Shown here in pieces: positions 7,464 to 17,302 of a DNA stretch of 26,858 nt. A model generated the notes under the pieces. That model was not told where the DNA came from. It worked only from the letters and a program-made list of their open reading frames with translations, and did no database searches. Source of the stretch: Stramenopiles sp. TOSAG23-6. Lineage: Eukaryota; Sar. Location: positions 1 through 26,858 of the forward strand of contig LT635983.1 in NCBI GenBank assembly GCA_900128565.1, given 5' to 3'. Each line of letters begins with the position of its first letter. Positions within the stretch are counted from its first letter, which is position 1. Made by a program: the position numbers and the translations under genes.

Positions 7464-9188
7464 ATGGGGGGGAACATGGATAAGATGGCAGGTAAAAGCA
7501 TCCGTCAGACGAAAGAAAAAGCTGCAAGACACTTGGTAAAAGTTAAGAAAGGTATCGCATGTGCAGTTACTCTTGGTATGTATGACCCAGCACATGTAAT
7601 TATATGTGGTTCTTATGGTGTTGGAAAAAGCACATTTGTTCAACACATCACTGGTGAGAAAAAGTTTAAGAGGCACTGGCCAACATTAGGAGTCCAAATC
7701 CGTCAAGTTTATTACAAAAATAGGTGTGTTCATCTATGGGAGCTCGGTGGCGAAGAAAATATATCCCGTAATTGGTCCCCATATGTCAAAGGTGTTAGTG
7801 TTATCATATTTATTGTTGATTCCTCTGATCACAAGTCAATACGTCCGGCAGGGAAAAAGTTGAAAAGATTATTAAAGGAAAATTTTGAAACAACAGGAGT
7901 TCCTGTATTAATTTTAGCCAACAAGCAAGATGCTCACAATGCACTTCATCCAAATACGATCACCCTGATGATGAATCTCCCACAAACTTTAGGTGAACCG
8001 GGTGTGAGACGCGCGTGGAGAATAGAAGGCTGCTCATGCCGCAAAGGAATTGGCGTAGAAGAGGGCTTCGAGTGGTGCATTGGCGACCAGCTTGAGGCTG
8101 ACATGGAAGCGTTGATGCCATCTGTTGGTAGTCGCCTCAGAAATTTTCGTAACGACGCCAGAGAAAAACAAAGATTTTTGAAAGACTGGATTATCAATGA
8201 AGTTGATAAGGATGGAGATGGGAAAATTAGTCTTAAAGAGTTAAAAGAGGCAATGGCAAAGGCGCGAAAGGATTGGATTATAAAAGCTAAAGCAAAAAAG
8301 GAACAAAAGAAAAAAGAATTAGAAGATCTAAAGCGTATGTTAGACACTGATGGAGATGGAAAAATTAGCCGAGCAGAACTGTTTGCTGGGATGCGCAAAT
8401 TGAGAGATAAGAAGATGAAAGAGCTTCATGAATTGAAATTATTGGCTATATCCCTCGCAGATGAAAATGGTGATGGAAAAATTAGTGCTTCGGAAATGGC
8501 CCATGCAATGAAGCGAGCAACTGCAATCATGAAAGCTAAAGCTGATAAGGCACGCGCGAAAGCAAAAGCCTTACGTGAAGAAATGATGCGCGAACTAGAT
8601 ACTGATGGTGATGGTAGGGTTACTGTGGCAGAAATGAAGGCTTGGAAAAAGCGGAGAAATGAGGCCAATAAAAAAGCAGCAAAAAAAGAAGCTGCAAAGC
8701 AGAGGGATATTGCTAGAAGACTCAGGGAAAAGCGATTAGCGAAGCGTAGATTGAAGCACCCAAATGATACGAGTAGTGCTAGCGATGAGTCGGAAATGTC
8801 TGACGTGGAACTTACTGCAAGTGATGCATCTGAAGATGAGGTAAACAATGATAGCGGGGATGAAGGATACTCAGATGAAGATGATGACGAGGATGAAGAT
8901 GATGACGAGGATGATGATGATGACGAGGATGATGATGATGAAGATAGAGATATTGATGAGGGTGTTGATGAAGATTATACAAGTCAAATAAGCGAGACAA
9001 AAGATGGAGGCTACAGCGATGAAAATTCTAATCATTCAGAGAGTGAGACAAAAGATGGAAACTATAGCGATTCTGAAAACTCAGAAAGTGATGAAAACTC
9101 AGAAAGTGAGACAAAAAATGGAGACTATAGCGATTCTGATCATTCGGAAAACTCAGCTACTTCCAGTGTCTTAGATAGTGATAGCTAA
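7464..9188 (+). CDS. ARF/ARL-like GTPase fused to four EF-hands and an acidic tail
   Basis: A 574-residue, probably calcium-responsive small-GTPase fusion. The ARF-like domain spans about 40-220: P-loop GSYGVGKST (49-57), switch-I PT (73-74), WELGGEE (92-98) in place of WDxGGQ, NKQD (153-156) and a degenerate SA-type motif GCSCRKGIG (189-197). The switch-II aspartate is Glu and the catalytic Gln is Glu, so intrinsic hydrolysis may be weak. Four canonical 12-residue EF loops follow, at 248-259, 294-305, 333-344 and 379-390, each with the D.DGDG-type calcium ligands and separated by Lys/Arg-rich helices. The tail from about 435 is Ser/Asp/Glu-rich, with a nearly pure D/E run and repeats of SETKDGxYSD. 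The protein starts MGG, so N-myristoylation as in ARFs is possible but the context (Asp at position 6) is not ideal. Partner and membrane are unknown. Confidence 0.88.
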   Translation: MGGNMDKMAGKSIRQTKEKAARHLVKVKKGIACAVTLGMYDPAHVIICGSYGVGKSTFVQHITGEKKFKRHWPTLGVQIRQVYYKNRCVHLWELGGEENISRNWSPYVKGVSVIIFIVDSSDHKSIRPAGKKLKRLLKENFETTGVPVLILANKQDAHNALHPNTITLMMNLPQTLGEPGVRRAWRIEGCSCRKGIGVEEGFEWCIGDQLEADMEALMPSVGSRLRNFRNDAREKQRFLKDWIINEVDKDGDGKISLKELKEAMAKARKDWIIKAKAKKEQKKKELEDLKRMLDTDGDGKISRAELFAGMRKLRDKKMKELHELKLLAISLADENGDGKISASEMAHAMKRATAIMKAKADKARAKAKALREEMMRELDTDGDGRVTVAEMKAWKKRRNEANKKAAKKEAAKQRDIARRLREKRLAKRRLKHPNDTSSASDESEMSDVELTASDASEDEVNNDSGDEGYSDEDDDEDEDDDEDDDDDEDDDDEDRDIDEGVDEDYTSQISETKDGGYSDENSNHSESETKDGNYSDSENSESDENSESETKNGDYSDSDHSENSATSSVLDSDS

Positions 9189-9485
9189 CAATAAACAAAG
9201 ATATAATTTTATTTCTTGGTATTTGAAAAGTGATGACGTGTGCGTTCAAGTGTTGTATTGTATTGATACTTTAAGAGTAAAAACAGAAGTGAATTTGGAT
9301 TCAGTATTTGGTGTTTCTTGCTTTTACTATATCACTTCTATAAAGTCCAAAGATGGCTGTCTTTCTGAAAATTTAGTAGATGTCATAGACTGCTTTGTAC
9401 CAGTACCCGGTATCGGAACGTTTTTTTTGTACGCGTAACTGTTTAATTTACGATATAACCCAGTTTAGATATTGATATCATCAAA
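9189..9485. other. Intergenic region with a captured coding fragment
   Basis: These 297 bases lie between the GTPase stop and the light-chain start. They should hold the GTPase poly(A) signal (AACAATAAAC right after the stop) and the promoter of the light-chain gene. They contain the 75-base inverted copy of MKRN2OS-like coding sequence (9332-9406) and, at its end, GTACCCGGTA (9403-9412). An 86-codon open frame across the region has no family features and is not called a gene. Confidence 0.6.
9332..9406 (+). repeat. 75-base inverted copy of MKRN2OS-like coding sequence
   Basis: It matches the reverse complement of 6538-6614 at every base except a two-base deletion after GTCATAGAC. The flanks do not match. 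The near identity means a recent event, and the deletion shifts the frame, so it is not a functional exon. Confidence 0.93.
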
Positions 9486-9944
9486 ATGGTAAGCGTAGAG
9501 GATACAGAATTACTTTGGGCCGAAGTTACCCAGATTGTCCAACGTAGTATCCAGCAATCATTAAATTCAGTCGTGTATAGTCAAAATAATTTAGATGCAT
9601 ACACAAACAAGTGTATAGAAGGAATATTGACAGATTTACGCGAAGAAAAAAAGCCATTTAAATTTGCCGTCACAGTAATTCTTTCGCAAAAAGTGGGTGC
9701 TGGTCTAGTAACTTCAGGAACGTTTTATTGGGATCCTGAAACAGATGGGTGTTGTAAGATTACATGGGAAAACGCAGAGCTCCAAGCTGTTATCACCGTA
9801 TTTGCAATTTGTACTGAGCCTTTTGCAGAACATAGACCATCACGTAAAGATGTTTTGAAAATATCTCTAAACCGTGACAATCCTGAAATAGCAAATAATT
9901 TTAGTAGTACGAATGAAACCAGCGATACAAGATTAAATCTATAA
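9486..9944 (+). CDS. Dynein light chain, Tctex1/DYNLT family
   Basis: Tctex-type light chain that binds dynein intermediate chains and cargo, in cytoplasmic or flagellar dynein. The 152-residue product follows the family pattern: an N-terminal helix region with VTQIVQRSIQQSL (15-27), a second helix CIEGILTDL, then strands KPFKFAVTVILSQKVGAGL (about 56-74), GTFYWDPETDGCCKITWEN (78-96) and LQAVITVFAIC (98-108). The KPFK..V...I.QK.GAGL and FWD..TDG.C.V.WEN blocks are diagnostic. Family members are usually 110-120 residues and end soon after the last strand. This one has about 40 extra polar residues, with no motif I recognise. It is a single exon and ends 37 bases from the convergent PH/C2/Sec6-like gene. 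Confidence 0.9.
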   Translation: MVSVEDTELLWAEVTQIVQRSIQQSLNSVVYSQNNLDAYTNKCIEGILTDLREEKKPFKFAVTVILSQKVGAGLVTSGTFYWDPETDGCCKITWENAELQAVITVFAICTEPFAEHRPSRKDVLKISLNRDNPEIANNFSSTNETSDTRLNL

Positions 9945-9981
9945 TAAATTTGAAAAAGAAAGATTTTTAGAATTATTTATA

Positions 9982-12900
9982 TTAACGTCTTCGCGTTCCC
10001 ATGTGCATCGAACCTCCTTCGCCATCTTTTTTTTTCACTACTATTTTTGAAGCTTCCGTTCCATTAGTTATTGTATGCCGTTCTTTTGTTTCTTCTTCAA
10101 GTAGATATTCTTCTTCTTGAGTCTGAGACATGAAATCGAAATGTGGCATTTGGCTGCCTATAGATATTTTTTCTCGTAAATCTTTATGCGTCACGGGAAA
10201 TATTTGAAAGTAAACATCTCCGCTTGCTTTTGCTGCAAGTTCTTCTTCTTCCATATCTAGCGATTCATTATTCTTCAAAACAGTTTTTAGCATATCACCT
10301 GCTTGCTTCAATGTCTTATGGTATAAAACTTTCGGTACATCTTTTCGTATATTCATACACAATGTAAATAGAACATAAATAGCAGTAGATCCGTGTGGGT
10401 GAATTTCGAGAAGGTTTCGAAATGTGTCGATGGCATTAGACGGTTTTTTGACGAGAAATTCATTAGCAGTTGAAAATATTTTCAATTTTGGTGCAATACG
10501 CTTTCGAAAAAATCGATTATCTTCAGTAACAAAAACAGTTATTAGTTTCTTTAGTCTATCCGCGTCCCGTTTGACTTTGTCGAGGTCAGCAGGCATCATG
10601 TAAAATCGCTTAAATATGGACATTGTTGGCGCGTATAATGCACGAAAATATTTAATAGCAAATCTCTGAACAGCAATCGCAATTAATTTTTTAAAAAAGT
10701 AATCACAGAGCCACCGTTGGTATTCAGTAAATTTTTCATGTAAAGTTTCACAAATCAAATCAATGTGATCATCGTTGGTTTCAGTATTTTCATCACGATG
10801 ACTTCCCCATGACATGAACGTTTCCTTAAATACAGGACTGAGGAATGCGAAGGAGGAATCTAACATAGTAGAAATAGCAATAAGACCGCCCTCAAGAAAT
10901 AAATGCGTCAAATCATGAAAATCAACTTCAAATTTCAACATAATAGGTTTGAGCGCTGATTGAAGACTATCTAATTCTTCCATACAAGAAAAACAATCGT
11001 TTGCATGAGCTGCTGCAAATCTCTCATCTGTGTTTGGACCCAATATTCTTATTTTTGATGATATTGAGCTTTGATATTTATGTAATGTAGAAATGGCTAT
11101 ATGGAGCATTTCAGCAACCAGAGATTCAACTTGTGTCTCTTGTACGACTTTAACGTATTCATATATCAAATTAAATACATCTACAGGTGCCATCGTAAAA
11201 ATTTGTCCCATTTCATTTGATCTATAAAATTCAGTATTATCCTGATTATCAGTATCTAATAACCCTTCAACTATTCGCGAAAAAAAATCATCAATCTCAG
11301 GCTTGGAGATTGAAGCATAACGAGTAATTAAATTATGGTAATCATCCTCAAGTTCCTCGGGTTGAATATGTAGCCTCTGTAATATATCAGTTCCACTAAC
11401 AACATGGTTGAGCACAACATTATATTGTGACATGAAATGTATTAAAGCAATACACTCATCTTGATCTAATTGATCTGGTTTTGAACATAAACATTGTATT
11501 TGATTCACTAATTGCATGTGGTAATAATTCAAGTAAAACATAAGAACATCAGTACGAGGCTGACGTTTGGTATTTGTTTTTCCATCATTATTTCCTTTTA
11601 CCAGTTTACACTCTCGAGATATCTCATCTAGATCTTCTAACAAACGACCACCAGCAGTTACAAGCCCAAATACATCTGGTGGTTTTTCTTTTGTAGATAT
11701 TACTCCTGAAAATATATGTTCAAAACTTTTAAATACTGCCTCAAGTCTTTCTGCAGATGTACTGATATCAAATCGCTCAATCCAAGAAATATGTGCTTTT
11801 GGACTGTCTAATGATGTTGGACTGTCTAATTTTGGCGGTGTTATTGAAGATTTATTACTTTGTCGTCCAGTATCTATCTCTAAATGTGTAGAAGGATTCA
11901 TTGATATTTTCCTTGCCTTTTTTAGTGATTTCAACCATGCTTCCATTTCATGTCGGGTGTGTCCTTGAAGCCTGAATCCCCATTCGTAACCAAACACATC
12001 AATTTGTTTACACCCATCATAACTTTGCGCCCATTTTATCCACCTTACATGCTTTAAATATATCATTTTTTGGTATGTTGTATCTGTCGCTGTTTTATAT
12101 ATATATAGAATGGAACCAGTAAGGCGAATAAATCTAATTAACCATTTATGTCCCTTGAAAGTATCTTCTGCCCACAATTCAAGATATCCTTCATTAGTAT
12201 GTTCAATATAATCACCATCTTCATTATTCCCATCGAATTTATCTAAATGTCCTGACGTAGCAAATTCCTCACTAACGTTTGCTATAGTTCCATCCTCTGA
12301 AAGTTCGGTGCAACCTCGGGACACTAAAGATTTTATCCACTCTTCATACTCAACTTCATTTCTAGCTTGTGCTTCATATACATGATGATGAGATGAGCCC
12401 GATATTTCAAAGGAATTACGCGTAATTCCTATCGCAATCTTAACTTTCATTTCATCCTCTGACTCGTACATGTTATTATTTAATCGCCATACCAGAGAAT
12501 TCTTCAATGAGATGCCTGTATTGATACTTTCAGTAGGATCGGGCATAAGTGGATACGAAATTCTTCGCCCAGCTTTGATATCTGGTCTATTTACAATACT
12601 GCTAATACTAGATTCAATATGACCTAAAAACGTCCTTCCGTGCAATGAATTTGAATCCCAAACTACCACGTGAAGTACGGCATTAGCAATTTCATATACA
12701 TCAAATTCAAATTCTTCATTACGCCATACTCCAAGTCCATTTTGAGACACAGTTGTGATATGCGTAGTTTGTTTTTCAAACTTTTGGTGATGATCGGTAT
12801 TATTTTCTTCGATGTATTGTGAAAAAATATTTCAAAAAAAAATCGTTAGGTACGAAATTTCGTATGAAAAAACAATTAAATTATAAATTCATATAAAACG

Positions 12901-14954
12901 TACATGAATACTTCAGCAAATACTCTTGGTGGACGATTTGCGTCTAAATGAAGCAATTCTTTAATATCCATGATACACACTACAACTGTAGCATCACCTT
13001 GTTGATTATTACTCGTGTGGCCGTCTGAAATTTTGGGATTACCTGAGCCACTAGGACTTGACCATCCACCCTCACGCGGGACGATTTGACAGCTAATCCC
13101 CAATTGGCCCGACACCCCATATTTTCTATGTTCGTCTCCTCTCTTGGGGAAAATCTGAAAGAAGGATTTTTTAAAAACACCCCATACATCTTTCCATTCA
13201 CCAATGTGTGATTCTAAACCTTTTCGTCGGAAGCGAAGGTGGCCTTTAACCCGCATCCCATCAAGACCATAACAAGGTTCGGGTATAAACTCACAACCAC
13301 TCTCTGCTAGTGCCTCTGTCCATTCTTCTAATTCTTTCATTTTGGGTGCTTGTAATGTATACAACGCATCATTATAATCCGTTTGAATAACCCATGCGTT
13401 AGGTCTATTTTCTTCTTCTTCTAGATCTGGGCGAACATATTGTGAAGCACCAGATTCCAGAGAAATATCAGTAATTTGTGCACTATAATCAGGTCCTAGT
13501 TTGCGATGTACTGTTATGAACTCCAGACCAACCATGCTTGATAAGCGAAATCTGCATTGTCCAAGAAAATCATCGTGTCCTATTTGGTCATAGTCATATA
13601 CTGCAGCAAATAATACTGTGTTTGAAATATCTTGTACATGAAATCTAAAGTTTGCTTTGCCTTCTTTCCATCTTGGATGAATCGTCTTTCGAAGGGGTAT
13701 AGACGATTGAACTCGAGATTTAGTACCATTTTCATCAACTGTCCAAAATTTTACATATGGGTCAGACGATCCATCTAAATCGGCAGCGATTAGATTGTTA
13801 CATCCAATTAAATTAACTATTACATTCGCAGCAACTTTATCATTACTAGATATCTCATTTTCACTATTATTTTTAATTATCTCTACATGTGTACGCAGAG
13901 TGATCCGCCCCTTTCCAGGTCTATTACGTTTGACATCATCTCGGGATGAATAAAAATGAAGTGCTTTGTGTTCTAATGTTACCCAATATCTTCTCCAACA
14001 CGAAGTTACATTCTTTCTTTTCGAACGCATTGCAATATACCCTGAAGATCTCCAAGCGCTACATGCCTGTAAAGATTCTGCAATAATATCTAAACCACTA
14101 ATACGTTTTCGTAGTAGATCTGCCCACATTTCAGCTTCATCAGAGCTTTGAGCTTTTAATTTGAGATTACCTTGAGTTGCATGTTTTTCTCTTTTTTCAT
14201 TTCTAATTTCTTCTTTCAATTTTCGTTTCTGTTCTTGGAATTCTTTTTTACGTTTTTTTTTCAATTCTTTATCGGAGATTTTCGTTTCTATTGTAGACCC
14301 TGTTTTACCCACATCATCCGAGTAATTGTATTCCTTTGTAACAGCAACAGCTGTATTCTTCATTGCCGAGGCACCTTTCTGTCGAGCACAGGTAGCTGTT
14401 TTTTTGTCGAGGATGAGGGTTATTTCTTTTTTCGTTCTTTCGACTCGAAGAACTGCTCGAAGGTCTATTGTACCACATAGTTTTTTTTCGTCTACTTTTT
14501 GGTAATATGCCAAATAAAAGTTAACCGACTTGAACCATCTCTTTTGCCACCAACCCTTTGAACTTTGTTTTTTTAAATATCCTTCAACATTCAGCTCTTC
14601 AACTCGGTCTATAGTCAATTTTGAAACTCTTTTTTTTACTTGACTCTTCATCTTATCAGCTATTCTTGAAGCCGAAGCTATTCCCGATACGCTATTTGAG
14701 GTTGTAGATTCATGCAATCCTGAATTTGCTTTAGGTCTAGTTTGTGTTGAACTCAATAATATTTTGGAAAGTTTTGAAGCTTTACTGTTTAATTCAGGCG
14801 TTTTAACCTCGGGATTGATCGTCACAGTGTTCCATGTACCTCTCTCTTTAGCACTTTCACCGTAGTTTTGCCCATCTTTGATAGACAATTCAGCCTCCTT
14901 CCACTCATGTGGTCTATTACCTCTACTTCTAGGCTGATAAAACTTTGCCATCAC
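9982..14954 (-). CDS. Multi-PH, multi-C2 protein with a Sec6/EXOC3-like C-terminal region, two exons
   Basis: Exons 14954-12904 and 12814-9982 give exactly 1,627 codons plus stop once the introner-like intron is removed. Order: PH1 (about 122-290; VEGYLKKQSSKGWWQKRWF, interrupted by a Lys/Glu-rich coil); PH2 split into an N-half (303-355; SGYIAMRS..CWRRYWVTLE) and a C-half (519-552; TLQAPKMKELEEWTEAL) by a C2 domain (376-480; DLDGSSDPYVKF, HPRWKE, VYDYDQIGHDDFLG); PH3 likewise split (568-620 and 825-852) by a second C2 (655-760) that contains the intron; PH4 (890-985). From about 1030 to 1600 an all-helical region resembles exocyst Sec6/EXOC3: APVDVFNLIYEYVKVVQ, NDCFSCMEELDSL, WLCDYFFKKLI and MNIRKDVPKVLYHKTL. 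Suggested role: lipid- and calcium-guided tethering of vesicles at a membrane. Domain calls are by pattern; the Sec6 assignment is the least certain. Confidence 0.82.
12815..12903 (-). other. Introner-like intron of the PH/C2/Sec6 gene (89 bases)
   Basis: In the gene sense it starts GTACGTTTTATATG, has a T-run, the perfect palindrome TACGAAATTTCGTA, CCTAACGATTTTTTTT and ends TTTTTTCACAATA before C. It is phase 2. It shares all its blocks with the three importin introns in an unrelated gene. No AG occurs at its 3' end, and reading through it meets a stop after EFII. Confidence 0.82.
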
Positions 14955-15068
14955 AATTGAATCACAGAAATGTGTCCAACTGTGAGATACACGATCTCGA
15001 TTAGATCTACGTACCTATACTCGTGAGTATGAGGATATAACGGTTGAAACAAGTTTTACCGGATCGTT

Positions 15069-15082
15069 AAACCCTAACCCTA
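15069..15082 (+). promoter_or_regulatory. Telo-box-like motif AAACCCTAACCCTA
   Basis: Two CCCTA units preceded by AAA match the telo-box (AAACCCTA) that in plants marks promoters of ribosomal-protein and ribosome-biogenesis genes. Here it sits 131 bases before a probable rRNA methyltransferase gene. The function here is inferred from that parallel. Confidence 0.45.
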
Positions 15083-15145
15083 GGCTAGCCGGCCTCGCTA
15101 GAAAATGAAAAACGAAATTCACAAAATTCACATCTTCTCACACTG

Positions 15146-15163
15146 ACTATATAAATATATAGT
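15146..15163 (+). promoter_or_regulatory. TATA-like element with inverted symmetry
   Basis: ACTATATA and TATATAGT flank a central AA, giving TATATAAA. It lies 50-67 bases before the BMT5-like start, a fitting place for a core promoter with a short leader. Confidence 0.45.
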
Positions 15164-15212
15164 ACACAACTCCGTTGCAAGAATAAAACTAGTATTATTA
15201 ACAAAGGCAACT

Positions 15213-17162
15213 ATGGGCAAGAAAAGTCGATTGCACTGTCGCGAAACGCGCAAAATGCGTTATGGCTCAGCTGGTCGAAAGTCTACACAAATGGTTACTT
15301 CATCTACCCTTAAGGAGCTTACAGTTGGTCGTCGAAGTCTTGCACTTGCTGCTCTTTCACGGAGTGTCGTTAATCCAAAGGCAATTGGTAAGACTTCTTG
15401 TACAAATTCAGCGATTGAATCAGCTAATCTTTATACAGATAAACAACGCATATTAACAGTTGGTGATGGGGATTTGACCTTTTCTCTTTCACTTGCATCT
15501 GTATTGGGTGGGCGTCGAATAACTGCTACAACTTACGATAGTCGGGCTGAAGTGTCATCAAAATACAAAGGTGTTGCAAGTACTATTCAGCAACTTTATG
15601 TAACCGGGGCCAGTGTTATCCATCGAGTTGATGCAATGTCGCTTGGTACATATTTTGAATCGAAAGATATTCAATTTGATCGTATTATCTTTAACTTTCC
15701 ACATGTCGGAGGTTCTCAAGAAGAAGACATTGCACAAAATCAGTCGGTTTTACTCGGTTTCTTTAAATCTTGCCAAGATATCTTAGAACCTGTATCTGGC
15801 GAAATTCATTTATCTATGCGTCAAACACCGTTTTATGATTCATGGGAATACGATAAATTAGCAAGACTTTCAGGATTAATGAAATTACGTAGTTGTCCGT
15901 TCATTGCCAATCAATACGCTGGATACACTGCTGTAAGAACTCATCCGAAAGAGCGAAAAGCTCCAAGTACACAAGATGCTCTTGTACATATTTACCAAAC
16001 GAATATCGATATTGGAGAAATGAACGGGTTAGATGAAAGCAATGATGAAGGAGTTAGTAATATGGTGAAAGCCGATGATTCTTCCCTTTCACCAAAGAAA
16101 CAAATAAAACCAATCTCTAGAAAAAAGAAGTCGCATGTAAGTAAAGCAAAAAGTAAAAAAGAAAAGAAGCTAAGAAAAAAAGCTCTTGCTGCAGCAGCTG
16201 AAGCTGCTCGTCTTCCATTGATAAAAGTTCGTGCAGGCAGAAAAGACACTGTTGATATTAATATGGCTGAAGATATTTGTGAAGAGGTTTTGAGTAATGT
16301 GAGTAATGTTGTTGATGATGAAGCTGAATCTATGTTTTCAAAATTAGATGATCAAGAAAATTACCGGAAAAGTTCTGCAACTAAATATACAAAGCCCAAG
16401 AATGATATCATATCTGATGATATGACTATGAAAGACAAAATATCTGATGATACGACTATGAAAGACAAAATCCATACATCGATCAAATTGAAGACAAACG
16501 AAATTTCTGAAATTGATTTAATAGATGCTCAAATAAAAGCTCTTAAAAAAACACGTGATGCATTGAAACGTTGTGCAAATATTTCAGATCCAGAGAAATC
16601 TAAATTTGATATTTGTGTTTTTAATAATAGAAAATCAAACTCTCAAAATGAATCAGAAGATAAAAATAGAAAATCAAACTCTCAAAATGTTTCGGAAGAG
16701 AAAAGTATACGAAATGCTAAAGAATTTCAACCTAACCAAAAAAAAAAGAGAGGCAATCGTATAAATGAGATAACTACTCTCCAAGATGACATTATTCCTT
16801 TGACCGCAGAAGAGTTAGTTTCAGAAATTTATACGTCTAGTACTTCCGATATAACCCAAGAAGATATTGACGAAGATGTAGCAGCAGAAGCTGCACTGGC
16901 AGCTGCTCTTGCTGCTGCTTCGAATAGAAAAAAAGTTGAATCAAAAAAACTTAAAAAATCAAAAAGGAAGAGAAGTGGTGTAATGCAAATTCACTCAGGT
17001 GTATTAAAATTACAACAACCTCCGAAGAGAAAAAAAAGAGTCCGTATAAGACATAAAAACGTCCAGGATAAAAAAGAAGAAATGAAAGTACAACATTCTT
17101 CTAAAACAAAACGCAGAGTTTCTGCTTGGATTTCTAAAGCTTCGAAAGGAACATTTAGTTAA
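15213..17162 (+). CDS. BMT5-like (DUF2431) probable rRNA uridine-N3 methyltransferase
   Basis: Probable S-adenosylmethionine-dependent methyltransferase of the BMT5/DUF2431 family; yeast Bmt5 methylates N3 of a uridine in 25S rRNA in the nucleolus. The Rossmann-like domain spans about 78-245: LTVGDGDLTFS (81-91), the family's VGEGDFSFS glycine loop; TTYDS (106-110); VDA (139-141); RIIFNFPHVGG (157-167), the diagnostic FNFPH..G; NQSVLLGFF (176-184); GEIHLSM (196-202); and GYTAVRT (237-243). The first 75 residues are basic, with a MGKKSR start. From 250 to 649 the protein is a long charged, Lys-rich and Ala-rich disordered tail, with short repeats (SDDMTMKDKI, RKSNSQN) and basic clusters that could be nucleolar targeting signals. 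It is about twice the length of Bmt5. Single exon. Confidence 0.85.
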   Translation: MGKKSRLHCRETRKMRYGSAGRKSTQMVTSSTLKELTVGRRSLALAALSRSVVNPKAIGKTSCTNSAIESANLYTDKQRILTVGDGDLTFSLSLASVLGGRRITATTYDSRAEVSSKYKGVASTIQQLYVTGASVIHRVDAMSLGTYFESKDIQFDRIIFNFPHVGGSQEEDIAQNQSVLLGFFKSCQDILEPVSGEIHLSMRQTPFYDSWEYDKLARLSGLMKLRSCPFIANQYAGYTAVRTHPKERKAPSTQDALVHIYQTNIDIGEMNGLDESNDEGVSNMVKADDSSLSPKKQIKPISRKKKSHVSKAKSKKEKKLRKKALAAAAEAARLPLIKVRAGRKDTVDINMAEDICEEVLSNVSNVVDDEAESMFSKLDDQENYRKSSATKYTKPKNDIISDDMTMKDKISDDTTMKDKIHTSIKLKTNEISEIDLIDAQIKALKKTRDALKRCANISDPEKSKFDICVFNNRKSNSQNESEDKNRKSNSQNVSEEKSIRNAKEFQPNQKKKRGNRINEITTLQDDIIPLTAEELVSEIYTSSTSDITQEDIDEDVAAEAALAAALAAASNRKKVESKKLKKSKRKRSGVMQIHSGVLKLQQPPKRKKRVRIRHKNVQDKKEEMKVQHSSKTKRRVSAWISKASKGTFS

Positions 17163-17302
17163 TAAAAAAGTACAACAAAAATCAATTTTACCTTTTTGTT
17201 GAAATTATAAAATAAAAAATCATGGAATTATCTTTGTTTTTATTTTTTTTACTGTATAAACTTTTAGATACATACTTTGTGATAATATCATTCAATCATA
17301 TC
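17163..17302. other. Convergent intergenic region, BMT5-like / coiled-coil gene
   Basis: A 140-base AT-rich gap with AATAAAAAAG at the BMT5-like stop and further A/T runs suited to poly(A) signals for both genes. Nothing else is recognised. Confidence 0.5.

Larger units (their letters stand above)
14955..15212. promoter_or_regulatory. Divergent intergenic region, PH/C2/Sec6 / BMT5-like
   Basis: A 258-base gap between two head-to-head start codons. It contains a telo-box-like AAACCCTAACCCTA (15069-15082), followed at once by GC-rich CCTAGGCTAGCCGGCC in an otherwise AT-rich region, and a TATA-like inverted repeat (15146-15163) about 50 bases before the BMT5-like ATG. Confidence 0.6.

Noticed and set aside
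7946-8848. Minus-strand open frames opposite the GTPase/EF-hand gene
   Set aside because: They are antisense shadows of a strongly supported coding sequence (P-loop, NKQD, EF loops).
9178-9438. 86-codon open frame between the GTPase and light-chain genes
   Set aside because: Its best segment is the captured 75-base fragment of another gene, out of its original context. The rest has no coding character.
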